Notes: generated by a model from the letters alone, not told the origin. A stretch of 64,000 nucleotides of DNA from Cellulomonas sp. Leaf395 (GCF_001424125.1 NZ_LMQI01000004.1:434001-498000); one strand, 5' to 3'; numbered from the stretch's first letter, positions 42,161-53,838 are shown. Numbers and translations: made by a program.

Positions 42161-44380
42161 GTGACGACAGCCCTGTACCGCCGCTACCGGCCCGAGAACT
42201 TTGCCGAGGTGATCGGTCAGGACCACGTCACCGCGCCCCTGCGGCAGGCGTTGCGCAGCGGTCAGGTGAACCACGCGTACCTCTTCTCGGGTCCGCGCGG
42301 GTGCGGCAAGACCACGTCCGCCCGGATCCTTGCGCGCATCCTCAACTGCGCGCAGAACACGGAGGAGAACCCGACCGACACCCCGTGCGACGTGTGCCCG
42401 TCGTGCGTCGAGCTGGCGCGCGGGGGACCGGGCAGCCTGGACGTCGTGGAGATCGACGCGGCCAGCCACGGCGGCGTCGACGACGCCCGTGAGCTGCGGG
42501 AGCGCGCCACGTTCGCGCCCGCTCGGGACCGCTACAAGGTGTTCATCCTCGACGAGGCGCACATGGTCTCGAACCAGGGCTTCAACGCGCTGCTGAAGAT
42601 CGTCGAGGAGCCCCCGCCGCACATCAAGTTCATCTTCGCGACGACGGAGCCGGACAAGGTCATCGGCACCATCCGCTCGCGCACCCACCACTACCCCTTC
42701 CGGCTGGTTCCGCCGGACGTGCTGGTGCCGTACCTGCAGCAGCTGTGCGACAGCGAGGGCGTGCCCGTGGCGTCCGGCGTGCTGCCGCTCGTCGTGCGCG
42801 CGGGCGGCGGCTCCGTCCGGGACACGCTGTCCGTGCTCGACCAGCTGATCGCAGGCTCCGGCGGAGGCGAGCTCGCGTACGAGGGCGCCGCCGCGCTCCT
42901 CGGGTACACGCAGGCTTCGCTGCTGGACGACCTGACCGAGGCGATCGCCGCCCGCGACGGTGCGTCGGCGTTCCGGGTGGTCGAACGCGTGATCTCCACC
43001 GGCCACGAGCCGCGCCGCTTCGTCGAGGACCTGCTGGAGCGCCTGCGCGACCTCATCGTCATCGCGGCCTCCGGCGACGCCGCCGACGCCGCCCTGCGCG
43101 ACGTGCCCACCGACCAGCTGGACCGCATGCGCCTGCAGGCCCGCCACCTTGGCGCCTCCGAGCTCTCGCGGTCGGCCGACCTCTGCAACGCCGCGCTCAC
43201 CGAGATGACCGGCGCGACGTCCCCCCGTCTGCACCTCGAGCTCCTGATGGCGCGGCTCCTGCTGCCCGCGGTCGAAGACACGCGCTCCGGCTTCGGTGCA
43301 CGTCTCGACCGGCTGGAGCGCGGGCTGCCCGCCGACGGCGCTGCGGCGGTCCGGGTACCGGTCGCCGGACCGTCCGTCTCGACCGCCGCGCCGCAGGTCC
43401 CCGCCCCGGCCCCGCGACCGGAGCCCGCGCAGCCCCCGGCACCGGTCGTTGCTCCGACGAGCGTGCCGGAAGGACGAGACGCCCCGGCGCTCGCACCCGC
43501 CACACCGCCGCCGGCACCGAGCGCAGATGCCGACGACAGCCCGCCGTGGGACGTCCCGGAGCCGGCGAGCAGTGCCGAGCGCGTCGTCCCCGAGACACCG
43601 GCCGCGTCGACAACCCCCGCAGCTGTGGTGAGGCCAGTCGCCGCCGCATCGTCTGCCCGTGAGGTGCAGCCGTCCGCCGTGACCCCGCGGCCCGCAGCCC
43701 AACCGTCCGCCGCGACCCAGCCTGCGACCGGAGGACCCGAGACCGAGGTGCTGCGCCGCCGCTGGCCCGAGGTCCTCGAGACCGTCAAGGGCCTGCGCCG
43801 TGTCACGTGGGCGCTCATCGACCCGCGCAACGCCCAGGTGGCGGAGCTCGACGCCACGACGCTGAAGGTGGCCTTCGACAACCCGGCGCTCGCGACCACG
43901 TTCCGCAACGGCGCCCACGCGGACGTCGTCGCACGGGCCGTGCGTGAGACGCTCGGGTTCGACGTGCGGGTCGAAGGCGTCCTCGCCGAGCAGGGCGCGC
44001 CGCCGCCCCCGGCCGCCACGACTGCTCCCCGTTCCGCACCGGACGACCGGTCGAACCCGCGCGCCGTGACGCCCGCGGAGGCGGCCGCGTCGTGGGACGA
44101 CGAGCCTCCGATCGTCGAGCCGCCGGACGACGAGCCGGGCGAGCCGGTCACCGCGGCGGCGCCGCCTCAGGACCTCGCGCCACCGGCGCCGGGAACGGCC
44201 CGCGAGCGCGGTGTCGCGGCTGCCCGGGAGTCGGCGTCGCGCACGGCCACGAACGTCCCAGACGACCCGTCCCCGGACGACCCGGACATCACCACCTCGA
44301 GCCTCATCGGCGCGCCCCTGGTCGCGCAGATGCTCGGCGGGACCGTCATCGACGAGCAGCTGGACGACGGCACGTCCTGA
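42161..44380 (+). CDS. dnaX: DNA polymerase III subunit gamma/tau
   Basis: 739 residues. LYRRYRPENFAEVIGQDHV start, Walker A GPRGCGKTTSARILA, zinc module with CDVCPSC, Walker B VFILDEAHM and the SRC-like ATTEPDKVIGTIRSR. A Pro/Ala-rich linker (about 390-530) leads to the tau-type C-terminal domain. It loads the sliding clamp in the replisome. I saw no slippery A-tract for a frameshifted gamma form. The GTG start (VTTALYRRYRP) is the conserved one. RecR follows after 63 bp, with no ybaB gene between them. Confidence 0.95.
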   Translation: MTTALYRRYRPENFAEVIGQDHVTAPLRQALRSGQVNHAYLFSGPRGCGKTTSARILARILNCAQNTEENPTDTPCDVCPSCVELARGGPGSLDVVEIDAASHGGVDDARELRERATFAPARDRYKVFILDEAHMVSNQGFNALLKIVEEPPPHIKFIFATTEPDKVIGTIRSRTHHYPFRLVPPDVLVPYLQQLCDSEGVPVASGVLPLVVRAGGGSVRDTLSVLDQLIAGSGGGELAYEGAAALLGYTQASLLDDLTEAIAARDGASAFRVVERVISTGHEPRRFVEDLLERLRDLIVIAASGDAADAALRDVPTDQLDRMRLQARHLGASELSRSADLCNAALTEMTGATSPRLHLELLMARLLLPAVEDTRSGFGARLDRLERGLPADGAAAVRVPVAGPSVSTAAPQVPAPAPRPEPAQPPAPVVAPTSVPEGRDAPALAPATPPPAPSADADDSPPWDVPEPASSAERVVPETPAASTTPAAVVRPVAAASSAREVQPSAVTPRPAAQPSAATQPATGGPETEVLRRRWPEVLETVKGLRRVTWALIDPRNAQVAELDATTLKVAFDNPALATTFRNGAHADVVARAVRETLGFDVRVEGVLAEQGAPPPPAATTAPRSAPDDRSNPRAVTPAEAAASWDDEPPIVEPPDDEPGEPVTAAAPPQDLAPPAPGTARERGVAAARESASRTATNVPDDPSPDDPDITTSSLIGAPLVAQMLGGTVIDEQLDDGTS

Positions 44381-44443
44381 TCGGGTCGTCTGTGGGGGGT
44401 GGCGACAGGCGGTGCCGAGCCGTGCACCCCGTAGGCTGACGGG

Positions 44444-45043
44444 GTGTACGAAGGCGCGGTCCAGGACCTGATCGACGAGCTCGGGCGACTGCCCGGGGTC
44501 GGTCCGAAGAGCGCCCAGCGCATCGCGTTCCACATCCTCTCGGCGGACCCGGCGGAGGTCCGCCGGCTGTCGGACGCGCTCACCGAGGTGAAGCTGCGGG
44601 TCCGCTTCTGCGAGATCTGCGGCAACGTCGCGCAGGAGCCGCAGTGCCGCATCTGCCGCGACCCCCGCCGCTCCCCGACGTCGATCTGCGTGGTCGAGGA
44701 GTCCAAGGACGTCGTCGCCATCGAACGCACCCGCGAGTTCCGCGGCAAGTACCACGTGCTCGGCGGGGCCATCAACCCGATCGCGGGCGTCGGCCCGGAC
44801 GACCTGCGCATCGCTGGCCTGATGACGCGCCTCGCGGACGGCACGGTCACCGAGGTCATCCTGGCCACGGACCCGAACGTCGAGGGCGAGGCGACGGCCA
44901 CGTACCTGGCGCGGCTGCTGGTCCCGATGGGGCTGACGGTCAGTCGGTTGGCGTCGGGCCTGCCGGTGGGTGGCGACCTGGAGTACGCCGACGAGGTGAC
45001 CCTCGGCCGGGCGTTCGAGGGCCGTCGACGGATCAGCGCGTAG
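44444..45043 (+). CDS. recR: Recombination mediator protein RecR
   Basis: 199 residues. Helix-hairpin-helix [22 protein letters not shown], zinc finger [16 protein letters not shown] (four Cys), then a TOPRIM domain beginning [17 protein letters not shown] and including [19 protein letters not shown]. RecR with RecF and RecO loads RecA onto SSB-coated DNA. GTG start. The next gene begins 10 bp downstream. Confidence 0.95.
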   Translation: MYEGAVQDLIDELGRLPGVGPKSAQRIAFHILSADPAEVRRLSDALTEVKLRVRFCEICGNVAQEPQCRICRDPRRSPTSICVVEESKDVVAIERTREFRGKYHVLGGAINPIAGVGPDDLRIAGLMTRLADGTVTEVILATDPNVEGEATATYLARLLVPMGLTVSRLASGLPVGGDLEYADEVTLGRAFEGRRRISA

Positions 45044-45053
45044 GGGGAGCCCG

Positions 45054-45617
45054 ATGAGCACAGACGACGCCGATCTCCGCGACATCGCCGAGTCGGTCGC
45101 GTCGGAGGCCCGCAGCTACCTGACGACCATCACGGAGGTCGCGTCGGGGGCGAACCCGGACGCGTCCCTGCCGCTGCTGCTGCTCGCGGTCAGCGACATG
45201 CTCGCGGCCGGTGCGCGCCTGGGTGCGACCACGGACGTGGTGCCGTCCGAGCGGTTCGAGCCGGACGTCGGTCCCGACCCGGACGTGGAGGCACTGCGGG
45301 CGAACCTCGCGAACGTGTTCGAGGGCATCGACGAGTACGCCGAGGTGGTCGACCCGCTCCTGGGCGTCGAGGTCCAGCCGGCGAGCGTGTCCGGGGACCT
45401 CGTCGCGATCGCCGGGGCGCTGGCCCAGGGCCTGCGGCACTACGAGTCCGGCGGCGTGCTCGAGGCGCTGTGGTGGTGGCAGTTCTCGTACCTGTCGGAC
45501 TGGGGCGAGCGCGCCTCGAGCGTGCTGCGCACCCTGCAGACGATGCTGGCGCACCTGCGTCTCGACGTGGAGGACGACGTCGCTGCCGAGGCGGAGTACG
45601 ACGCCCTCCAGCCCTGA
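45054..45617 (+). CDS. DUF5063 domain protein
   Basis: 187-residue acidic protein. Core features SEARSYLTTITEVASG, ALAQGLRHYESGGVLEALWWW and SDWGERASSVLRTLQTML match DUF5063, found directly after recR in many actinobacteria. The function is unknown; conserved linkage hints at DNA repair or replication. All-helical, cytosolic. Confidence 0.8.
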   Translation: MSTDDADLRDIAESVASEARSYLTTITEVASGANPDASLPLLLLAVSDMLAAGARLGATTDVVPSERFEPDVGPDPDVEALRANLANVFEGIDEYAEVVDPLLGVEVQPASVSGDLVAIAGALAQGLRHYESGGVLEALWWWQFSYLSDWGERASSVLRTLQTMLAHLRLDVEDDVAAEAEYDALQP

Positions 45618-45710
45618 GGCGTCGCACCCGCCCGTGCAGCGTCAGCAGCCCGGTCGATCGGTTGCCACCGCTTCACCGTGAGCCCGGACGATCCGCCATC
45701 TGAAACTCGC

Positions 45711-45739
45711 TGCCCACCTGGTGGGCACGCACGTACACT
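45711..45739 (+). promoter_or_regulatory. Inverted repeat and -10-like element before the aspartokinase gene
   Basis: TGCCCACCTGGTGGGCA is a 17-bp perfect palindrome around a central T, directly followed by TACACT (45734-45739), a plausible actinobacterial -10 box 40 bp before the ask start. The position suits a repressor site; the regulator is unknown. Confidence 0.45.
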
Positions 45740-45778
45740 CGCCCGGACCTGTCCCGAGCCCGCGAAAGACCTCCTCCC

Positions 45779-48107
<2,329 letters not shown>

Positions 48108-48115
48108 CACACGCC

Positions 48116-48161
48116 AACGTCCGCACTCGAGAGGGCGACAACCCTCCCGAGTGCGGACGTT
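48116..48161. terminator. Bidirectional terminator between asd and the peroxidase gene
   Basis: 20-bp arms with one mismatch (left AACGTCCGCACTCGAGAGGG), 6-base loop, between two convergent genes. No long U-run on either side. Confidence 0.75.
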
Positions 48162-48185
48162 GCTGCGTTCTGCCTCGTGACGGGG

Positions 48186-49679
48186 TCAGGCCAGGGCGCC
48201 GACCACGCCGGCGGCCGTGAGCAGGTCCGTGATGCCGAACTCGTCGTCCGTCCCGTAGGTCGGGGTCCAGTCCGGGTCCTGCGACAGGTACGACGACGGG
48301 TCGCCGTCGATGAGCCCGTGGAACACCTCCGCGACGATCCGCCCGCCGACGGGTCCCAGGTGCTCGCCGTCTGCCGCGACCTCGGCCTCGCGCAGGATGT
48401 AGAACCACAGCGGCGTCCGCTTGTGCAGGCCGAACGGCTCGAGGTCGGCCAGGTCGGCCGCGGGCAGCGGGGTCTCCTGCATGGCGGCGGCGACGCGCTG
48501 CCCGGAGGGCACCTCCATCGTCAGGCCACGGATCAGGTTGCGGATGGCGAGGGAGTCAGGCTCGTCCGACGGCTGGCCCAGCAGGTGGAACAGGGCCGAG
48601 GAGAGCTTGGTGTCGATCCGCTTGTTCTTGCGCACCTGGCCGCCGCCGAAGTCGAAGAACGTCTGCCAGTCGATGAACCGCCGCGGTGCCCGGCAGCCGC
48701 CGCGCAGGTCGGCCGGGTCGGTGCCGGTGGCCGTGTGGTCGAAGATGACCGCGAAGAACTGCAGCGTGCGGTCCGTGGCGGACGTGCCGAAGTTCGCGCG
48801 GTAGCTGGGCCGCACCTGCGAGTGCCCGAACCGGTACGCGGCCACGGAGAACTCCACCGGGATGTAGGGCGAGTTCCGCCAGTGGTAGAACTTGCGACCG
48901 TTCGCCAGGATGTCCGCGACGAGGGCATCACCGCAGGTCAGGGGCAGGAACTCGTGCAGGATCATCCACTGGTAGTGCCACCGGACGATCCGCTGGGCCT
49001 CGGCGAACAGCTCGCCCGGCGTGGCGAGTGGGCCGAGGTCGTCCCGCACGTCGGCGACGACGCGGTTGTGGAAGCGCAGGAACGCGAGGTGCAGCTGGTC
49101 GACGATGAGGTTCTCGTCGTTGCGCGGGTCGCCGATGAGTGCGGTGCCCTGGGTGTTGCGCGGGACGTCGAAGCGCGTCACGTGGTCGATGCAGACGGTC
49201 TCGGAGCCGGCGTTGGGCTCGACCAGCATCGTGGTGCGACCGTGGTCGACGCTCTGGTCGTAGAGGTGCGGTGAGACGCCCGGGCCGCCGCCGTAGACGC
49301 TGTCCAGGTCGAGGGCCGGGATGCGGAAGTTCCGGAGCGACTCGGGGTCCTGGGTGCGCGCGAGGCTCGAGGTCGGGTCGAACGTCATGTCGTGGTCGAG
49401 GAACTGCCCGAGGAACGTCATCCCGGCGGTGAGGCGCGGGTTGTCGGGGTTGGCCGCGCTGAGGGTCGGGTCGACGATCAGCGCGAACGGGTCGGCCGTC
49501 GGGCTCTCGTTGGTGTCCATGATGCCGCCGGGCTTGCCTAGCTCGACGAGGGCCGCGCGGACAGTGGGTGTGTCCGCGGCGAACCCCGGCAGCGTCGGGA
49601 AGAGCCGGCCGAACCGACCCTGGTCGTAGAACGTGGACTTCGGCGTGCGAATGCCCTGATCGGCATCTCCGTGCGGCAT
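48186..49679 (-). CDS. Animal-type heme peroxidase
   Basis: 497 residues of the animal heme peroxidase (myeloperoxidase-like) superfamily. Distal site GQFLDHDMT places Gln92, Asp95 and His96 like Gln91, Asp94 and His95 of myeloperoxidase, so a covalent heme ester at Asp95 is possible. The proximal His is His286 in AYRFGHSQVRPSYR. There is no signal peptide, so it is cytosolic or exported by an unknown route. Bacterial members are uncommon and mostly uncharacterised; some bind halides. It stands alone, with its start facing the YtrA-type regulator. Confidence 0.88.
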   Translation of the reverse strand: MPHGDADQGIRTPKSTFYDQGRFGRLFPTLPGFAADTPTVRAALVELGKPGGIMDTNESPTADPFALIVDPTLSAANPDNPRLTAGMTFLGQFLDHDMTFDPTSSLARTQDPESLRNFRIPALDLDSVYGGGPGVSPHLYDQSVDHGRTTMLVEPNAGSETVCIDHVTRFDVPRNTQGTALIGDPRNDENLIVDQLHLAFLRFHNRVVADVRDDLGPLATPGELFAEAQRIVRWHYQWMILHEFLPLTCGDALVADILANGRKFYHWRNSPYIPVEFSVAAYRFGHSQVRPSYRANFGTSATDRTLQFFAVIFDHTATGTDPADLRGGCRAPRRFIDWQTFFDFGGGQVRKNKRIDTKLSSALFHLLGQPSDEPDSLAIRNLIRGLTMEVPSGQRVAAAMQETPLPAADLADLEPFGLHKRTPLWFYILREAEVAADGEHLGPVGGRIVAEVFHGLIDGDPSSYLSQDPDWTPTYGTDDEFGITDLLTAAGVVGALA

Positions 49680-49763
49680 GGCTCCCCCTCCAGCGGAACT
49701 GACGGTCGTTCGGGATGAGCGGCCAGGGGCGGCGCAGATACCTCTTGTGGGTGAACCGGGTCG

Positions 49764-49793
49764 TATGGTTAGTTGGTCATGTAATGAACCATA
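49764..49793 (+). promoter_or_regulatory. Inverted repeat before the YtrA-type regulator gene
   Basis: Arms TATGGTT (49764-49770) and AACCATA (49787-49793) flank an A/T-rich centre that stands out from the GC-rich surroundings, 15 bp before the ATG. It probably combines the promoter and the autoregulatory operator of the GntR-family regulator. Confidence 0.55.
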
Positions 49794-49808
49794 GAACGGA
49801 GGGCCGCG

Positions 49809-50171
49809 ATGTTCGACGGACGTGACCCCCTGTACGTGCAGATCGCCGACCAGATCCGGTCGGACGTGCTGACCGGAGCCCTGCGAGCGGAGGAACAGGT
49901 GATGTCGACCACGCAGTACGCGACGACCTTCCGGATCAACCCTGCGACCGCCGCCAAGGCGTTCACCGAGCTGGTCGACGAGGGCGTCCTCTACAAGCGC
50001 CGCGGCATCGGGATGTTCGTCGCCGAGGGCGCCCGCGAGCAGCTGCTTGCCCAGCGCCGTGCGTCGTTCTTCGCCGACGTCGTCGAGCCGATGCTCGAGC
50101 AGGCGCGCGTGCTGGGAATCGGCGTCGAGGAGATCGTCGAACGGCTCCGCGAGAAGGAGGGACCGCGATGA
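49809..50171 (+). CDS. GntR-family regulator, YtrA subfamily
   Basis: 120 residues. N-terminal winged helix (DPLYVQIADQIRSDVLTGAL, FRINPATAAKAFTELVDEGV, YKRRGIGMFV) with only a short helical C-terminus, the YtrA layout. YtrA regulators repress neighbouring ABC transporter genes and respond to cell-wall antibiotics in Bacillus. Its stop overlaps the first ABC ATPase gene (ATGA). A GGAGGG site precedes the ATG. Confidence 0.93.
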   Translation: MFDGRDPLYVQIADQIRSDVLTGALRAEEQVMSTTQYATTFRINPATAAKAFTELVDEGVLYKRRGIGMFVAEGAREQLLAQRRASFFADVVEPMLEQARVLGIGVEEIVERLREKEGPR

Positions 50172-51067
50172 GCGGCTTCGGCGTCGAGGTCCGGGACCTC
50201 ACCGCCCGCTACGACACGACGGTCGCGCTCGACGCGGTGTCCTTCACCATCCGCCCCGGCGTGATCACGGGCCTGCTCGGCCGCAACGGCTCGGGCAAGA
50301 CCACGGCGCTGTCCGTGCTGGCCGCGTTCCGCCGCAGGACGTCCGGCACGGTGCTCGTCGACGGGGAGGACCCGTGGGAGAACGAGCGGGTGCTGGCCGG
50401 GACGTGCCTGGTGCGGGAGAGCGGCGACGTCGCGATCGACCAGTCGCTCACGCGGACCCTGGACTTCCTCGGCGACCGACGGCCGACGTTCTCCCGCGAG
50501 CTGGCGGACTCGCTGATGGACCGCTTCGAGCTCGACCCGCACACGAAGCCGAACAAGCTGTCCCGCGGCAAGCGGTCGGCGTTCGGGGTCGTCGTCGGGC
50601 TCGCCAGCCGCACCCCGCTGACCCTGCTGGACGAGGTGCACCTCGGCATGGACGCCCCGTCCCGGTACGCGTTCTACGACGTCCTGCTGGCCGACTGGCT
50701 GGAGCACCCGCGCACGATCGTCCTGTCGAGCCACCTGATCGGTGAGGTCGAGCGGCTGCTCGAGGACGTCGTGGTGCTCGACCGGGGCACCGTGCTGACG
50801 GCGTCGGACGCGGAGACGCTCCGCGGCGGCGGCGTGACGGTCACCGGGCCGGCCGACGTGGTGGCCGAGTTCGTGGCCGACCGGAACGTCGTCGCCCGGC
50901 AGCAGCTGGGCCGCACCGCCCAGGCGACCTTGGTCGGGGCGCGCGCCGACGACGTCGACCGCGCACGACAGGTCGGGCTCGAGCTCGGCCCCGTCGCCCT
51001 GCAGGACCTGTTCGTCCACCTGACCGACCGTCCGGCCGGCGCCCAGAGCACGGAGGAGTCTCGATGA
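50168..51067 (+). CDS. ABC transporter ATPase (YtrB-like)
   Basis: 299 residues. Walker A GRNGSGKTT; the signature region is degenerate (LSRGKRSAFGVVVGLASR instead of LSGGQ), followed by Walker B LTLLDEVHLGMD and H-loop LSSHL. This variant signature is usual in YtrB-type ATPases of YtrA-linked operons. It powers the permease encoded next. Confidence 0.88.
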   Translation: MSGFGVEVRDLTARYDTTVALDAVSFTIRPGVITGLLGRNGSGKTTALSVLAAFRRRTSGTVLVDGEDPWENERVLAGTCLVRESGDVAIDQSLTRTLDFLGDRRPTFSRELADSLMDRFELDPHTKPNKLSRGKRSAFGVVVGLASRTPLTLLDEVHLGMDAPSRYAFYDVLLADWLEHPRTIVLSSHLIGEVERLLEDVVVLDRGTVLTASDAETLRGGGVTVTGPADVVAEFVADRNVVARQQLGRTAQATLVGARADDVDRARQVGLELGPVALQDLFVHLTDRPAGAQSTEESR

Positions 51068-51804
51068 GCATCGACACGGCACGACTCCCTGCGCGCAGCT
51101 CCGTCCGCGCCACCGCGAGCTGGCTGCTCGGGATGAACGTGTACCTGGCCGCGTGGTTCTGGGGGATGGCGATCGTCGTGGTGACCGCCGCGATCGTGGT
51201 CATCACCGTGGTGGGCGAGGTCAACATGAGCATCATGGCGTTCGCGCGTCAGGGTGCCGTCTGGTTCCCGTTCTCCGTGCTGATCGCGATCACGGCCGCG
51301 TACCTGCCCGTGCACGTCGCGGCCGGGCTGACCCGGCGCAGCCTCGCGCTCGGATCGCTGGTCGCCGCGCTCGGGACCGCTCTCGCGTACTCGGCGGCGT
51401 ACTGCGGCCTGCTGCTCGTCGAGCGTGCCGTCTTCGGGGCGCTCGATTGGCAGTGGCGGATCTTCGATGACGTCCCGCTGGCCTCGACAGACATGGCGAC
51501 GATGCTCGTCAGCACCGTGCTGCTCCTCGTCGTCGCCGATGTGTCCGGCCTGCTGGTCGGGATCTCGTACCAGCGTCTCGGTGGCTGGTGGGGGACGCTC
51601 GCGCTGCCGCTGACGGCTGGACCGGTGGTGCTGGCCTTCGCCATCTTCGAGGTGGACGCCGGGCCGTTCTCGACGTCCGAGTGGTTCGGCGGCGCCCGGC
51701 CGCTCCTCGTCGCCTCCTTGGCGACCCTGCTGATCGCGGGCGCCATGGCGTTCGCGTTCGACCGCCTGACGCGCGGTGCGTCAGTGCCCAACCGCACCGC
51801 CTGA
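51064..51804 (+). CDS. ABC transporter permease (YtrA-linked)
   Basis: 246 residues with six hydrophobic segments. The start overlaps the ATPase stop in ATGA. There is no sequence feature to assign a substrate; in related systems these pairs protect against cell-envelope antibiotics. Confidence 0.82.
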   Translation: MSIDTARLPARSSVRATASWLLGMNVYLAAWFWGMAIVVVTAAIVVITVVGEVNMSIMAFARQGAVWFPFSVLIAITAAYLPVHVAAGLTRRSLALGSLVAALGTALAYSAAYCGLLLVERAVFGALDWQWRIFDDVPLASTDMATMLVSTVLLLVVADVSGLLVGISYQRLGGWWGTLALPLTAGPVVLAFAIFEVDAGPFSTSEWFGGARPLLVASLATLLIAGAMAFAFDRLTRGASVPNRTA

Positions 51805-51877
51805 CAACCCGTCCACCGCCCCGGGACCGGCCCAGCGCCGCTCCCGCGGCACCCCACACCTGAAACGAGGAGCCATC

Positions 51878-52768
51878 GTGTCCGTCATCCAGGTCGAGCA
51901 CCTGCACAAGCGCTACGGCAGCAAGGTCGCCGTGGACGACATCAGCCTCGAGGTCCACCGCGGCGAGATCTTCGGCGTGCTGGGCCGCAACGGGGCCGGC
52001 AAGACCACCGCCGTGGAGATCATCGGCGGTCTCCGCGAGGCCGACTCCGGCACCGTCCGCGTCCTCGGCCTGGACCCCGTCCGGGACCGCAGCCGTCTGC
52101 GGGAGGTCGTCGGCCTCCAGCTCCAGGAGAGCCAGCTCCAGCCGAAGCTCGGAGTGCGCGAGGCCCTCGATCTCTACGCGTCGTTCTACCCGGACCCCGC
52201 CGACCCGGCGCAGCTGCTCGAGGAGCTGGGCCTGACCGACCGGGCCGACGCGCGGTTCGAGCAGCTGTCCGGCGGCCAGAAGCAGCGGCTGTCTGTCGCG
52301 CTCGCGCTCGTCGGCAACCCGCAGGTCGCCATCCTCGACGAGCTCACCACCGGCCTCGACCCGCACGCCCGCCGGGACACCTGGGACGTGGTGGAACGCA
52401 TCCGCGACCGGGGCGTGACGATCGTCCTGGTCACGCACCTCATGGAGGAGGCGGAGCGGCTCTGTGACCGGATCGCCCTGATCGACGCCGGCCGTGTGGT
52501 GGCGACGGGGACGCCGGGGGAGCTGGTCGCGCGGGCGACCGTCGAGCAGGTGCTGCGGTTCCGCCCGTCGGCCCCCGTCCCCGTCGGCCTGCTGGAGCAG
52601 CTCGCGAGCATCACGCACGCCGACGACGGCACCGTCGTGGCCCGCGGCCGGGACAACGTCGTGCAGGACGTGCTCGTCGCATTGGCGCAGCACGGCATCC
52701 GCCCCGAGAACCTCCGCCTCGAGCAGAGCTCGCTCGAGGACGCGTTCGTCGCACTCACCACAGCCTGA
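51878..52768 (+). CDS. ABC transporter ATPase (DrrA-type)
   Basis: 296 residues. Walker A GRNGAGKTT, signature LSGGQKQRLSVALAL, Walker B VAILDELTTGLD, H-loop LVTHLMEEAE, and a C-terminal DrrA-like domain. DrrA/NatA-type ATPases drive export of drugs, lipids or sodium. GTG start after GAGGAG. It follows the YtrA-linked permease by 73 bp and could be in the same regulon. Confidence 0.92.
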   Translation: MSVIQVEHLHKRYGSKVAVDDISLEVHRGEIFGVLGRNGAGKTTAVEIIGGLREADSGTVRVLGLDPVRDRSRLREVVGLQLQESQLQPKLGVREALDLYASFYPDPADPAQLLEELGLTDRADARFEQLSGGQKQRLSVALALVGNPQVAILDELTTGLDPHARRDTWDVVERIRDRGVTIVLVTHLMEEAERLCDRIALIDAGRVVATGTPGELVARATVEQVLRFRPSAPVPVGLLEQLASITHADDGTVVARGRDNVVQDVLVALAQHGIRPENLRLEQSSLEDAFVALTTA

Positions 52769-52787
52769 ACCCGAAGGAGGTCCGACC

Positions 52788-53597
52788 ATGTCCAGCACGA
52801 CCCCGAGCACCACCCGCACCAGATCAGGAAGCGCCACCCGGTACGGCGCCCTGTCCCGGCTCACCGTCGTCGAGTCCCGCCTGTTCCTGCGAGAGCCCTC
52901 CGGAGCCTTCTTCGCGGTCCTGTTCCCGGCAGTCCTGCTCACCGTGCTGGGGCTCGTGATGCCCTGGGCGGATCAGCCTTTCGACGACAAGGACCCGATC
53001 CTGTCCCAGGTCAACGGCATCACCGGGTACGCGCCGACCGTCCTGGCGCTCGCCGTCGCGACGGTGGCGCTGTCCTCCTTCCCGACGACGATCGCCAACT
53101 ACCGCGGCCGCGGTGTGCTCAAGCGGCTGTCCACAACCCCGGTGCCGCCGTCGCGCATCCTGGTCGCCCAGGTGCTGGTGAACCTGGTCGCCCTCCTGGT
53201 CGCTGCCGTGCTCATGTACGTGCTCGGCGCGACCGTGGTGGGGGTTGCCGCGCCCGCGGAGCCGCTCGTCCTGCTCCTGGCGTTCTTCCTCACCGTGCTC
53301 TCGGCGTTCGCGGTCGGCTCCGTGATCGCGGCCCTGGCCCCGACCGCCTCAGCAGCGACCGCGTGGGGGATGGGCGTGTACTTCGGGTCGCTGTTCTTCG
53401 CCGGCGTGTGGCTCCCGCTGCCCCTGATGCCGGACGTCATCCAGACGATCGCCGGTCTCACGCCGCTCGGCGCCGGCAGCGAGGCGCTGGCGGCCGCCTG
53501 GTATGGACAGCCGTTCCCGACCTCGTCTCTGCTGGTCATGGCCGGGTGGACGCTCGTGGGTCTCCCGGCGGCCGCGCGACTGTTCCGATGGTCGTGA
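52788..53597 (+). CDS. ABC-2 type permease (DrrB-type)
   Basis: 269 residues with six helices. The conserved ABC-2 elements are the amphipathic start RLFLREPSGAFFAVLFPAVLL, YRGRGVLKRLSTTPVPPSRIL and the SALAVGSV-like region with a following conserved helix (MPDVIQTIAGLTPLGAGSEAL). GGAGG lies 7 bases before the ATG. Partner of the DrrA-type ATPase. Confidence 0.9.
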   Translation: MSSTTPSTTRTRSGSATRYGALSRLTVVESRLFLREPSGAFFAVLFPAVLLTVLGLVMPWADQPFDDKDPILSQVNGITGYAPTVLALAVATVALSSFPTTIANYRGRGVLKRLSTTPVPPSRILVAQVLVNLVALLVAAVLMYVLGATVVGVAAPAEPLVLLLAFFLTVLSAFAVGSVIAALAPTASAATAWGMGVYFGSLFFAGVWLPLPLMPDVIQTIAGLTPLGAGSEALAAAWYGQPFPTSSLLVMAGWTLVGLPAAARLFRWS

Positions 53598-53605
53598 CGA
53601 CCATG

Positions 53606-53619
53606 TGGTCGCGCTCCCA
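53606..53619. promoter_or_regulatory. CelR-like operator upstream of the GH48 gene
   Basis: TGGTCGCGCTCCCA matches 12 of 14 positions of the CelR site TGGGAGCGCTCCCA. It lies 220 bp before the GH48 ATG and right after the ABC permease stop, where the cellulase promoter should begin. Confidence 0.6.
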
Positions 53620-53838
53620 CCAGAATCGTTTAAGACCCTGGACGCTGGCTGTGGACCCCCGGAAAGTGGGCGCCGACCCGGCCGCTGTCCGCCCGGAGGC
53701 CCGCACCGCTGCGGGCCGAACAGGCATCGACGGTCAGTTCCTTCGTGCACCTCCGTCACCGCTCCCGCACGCGCGGGGCGCCGGGACGTGCCCGCGGCGT
53801 CGCGGGTTCGTGCCCGACAGCCAGAAAGGTACGAGTAG

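Noticed and set aside
42161-44380. Programmed frameshift in dnaX giving a gamma subunit
   Set aside because: No A-run slippery sequence with a following hairpin was seen.
44381-44443. Missing ybaB gene between dnaX and recR
   Set aside because: The 63-bp gap cannot hold it, but dnaX and recR are adjacent or separate in various actinobacteria, so this is not notable by itself.
45618-45778. Lysine riboswitch before the aspartokinase gene
   Set aside because: The 160-bp leader lacks the conserved lysine-box elements; only a short palindrome is visible.
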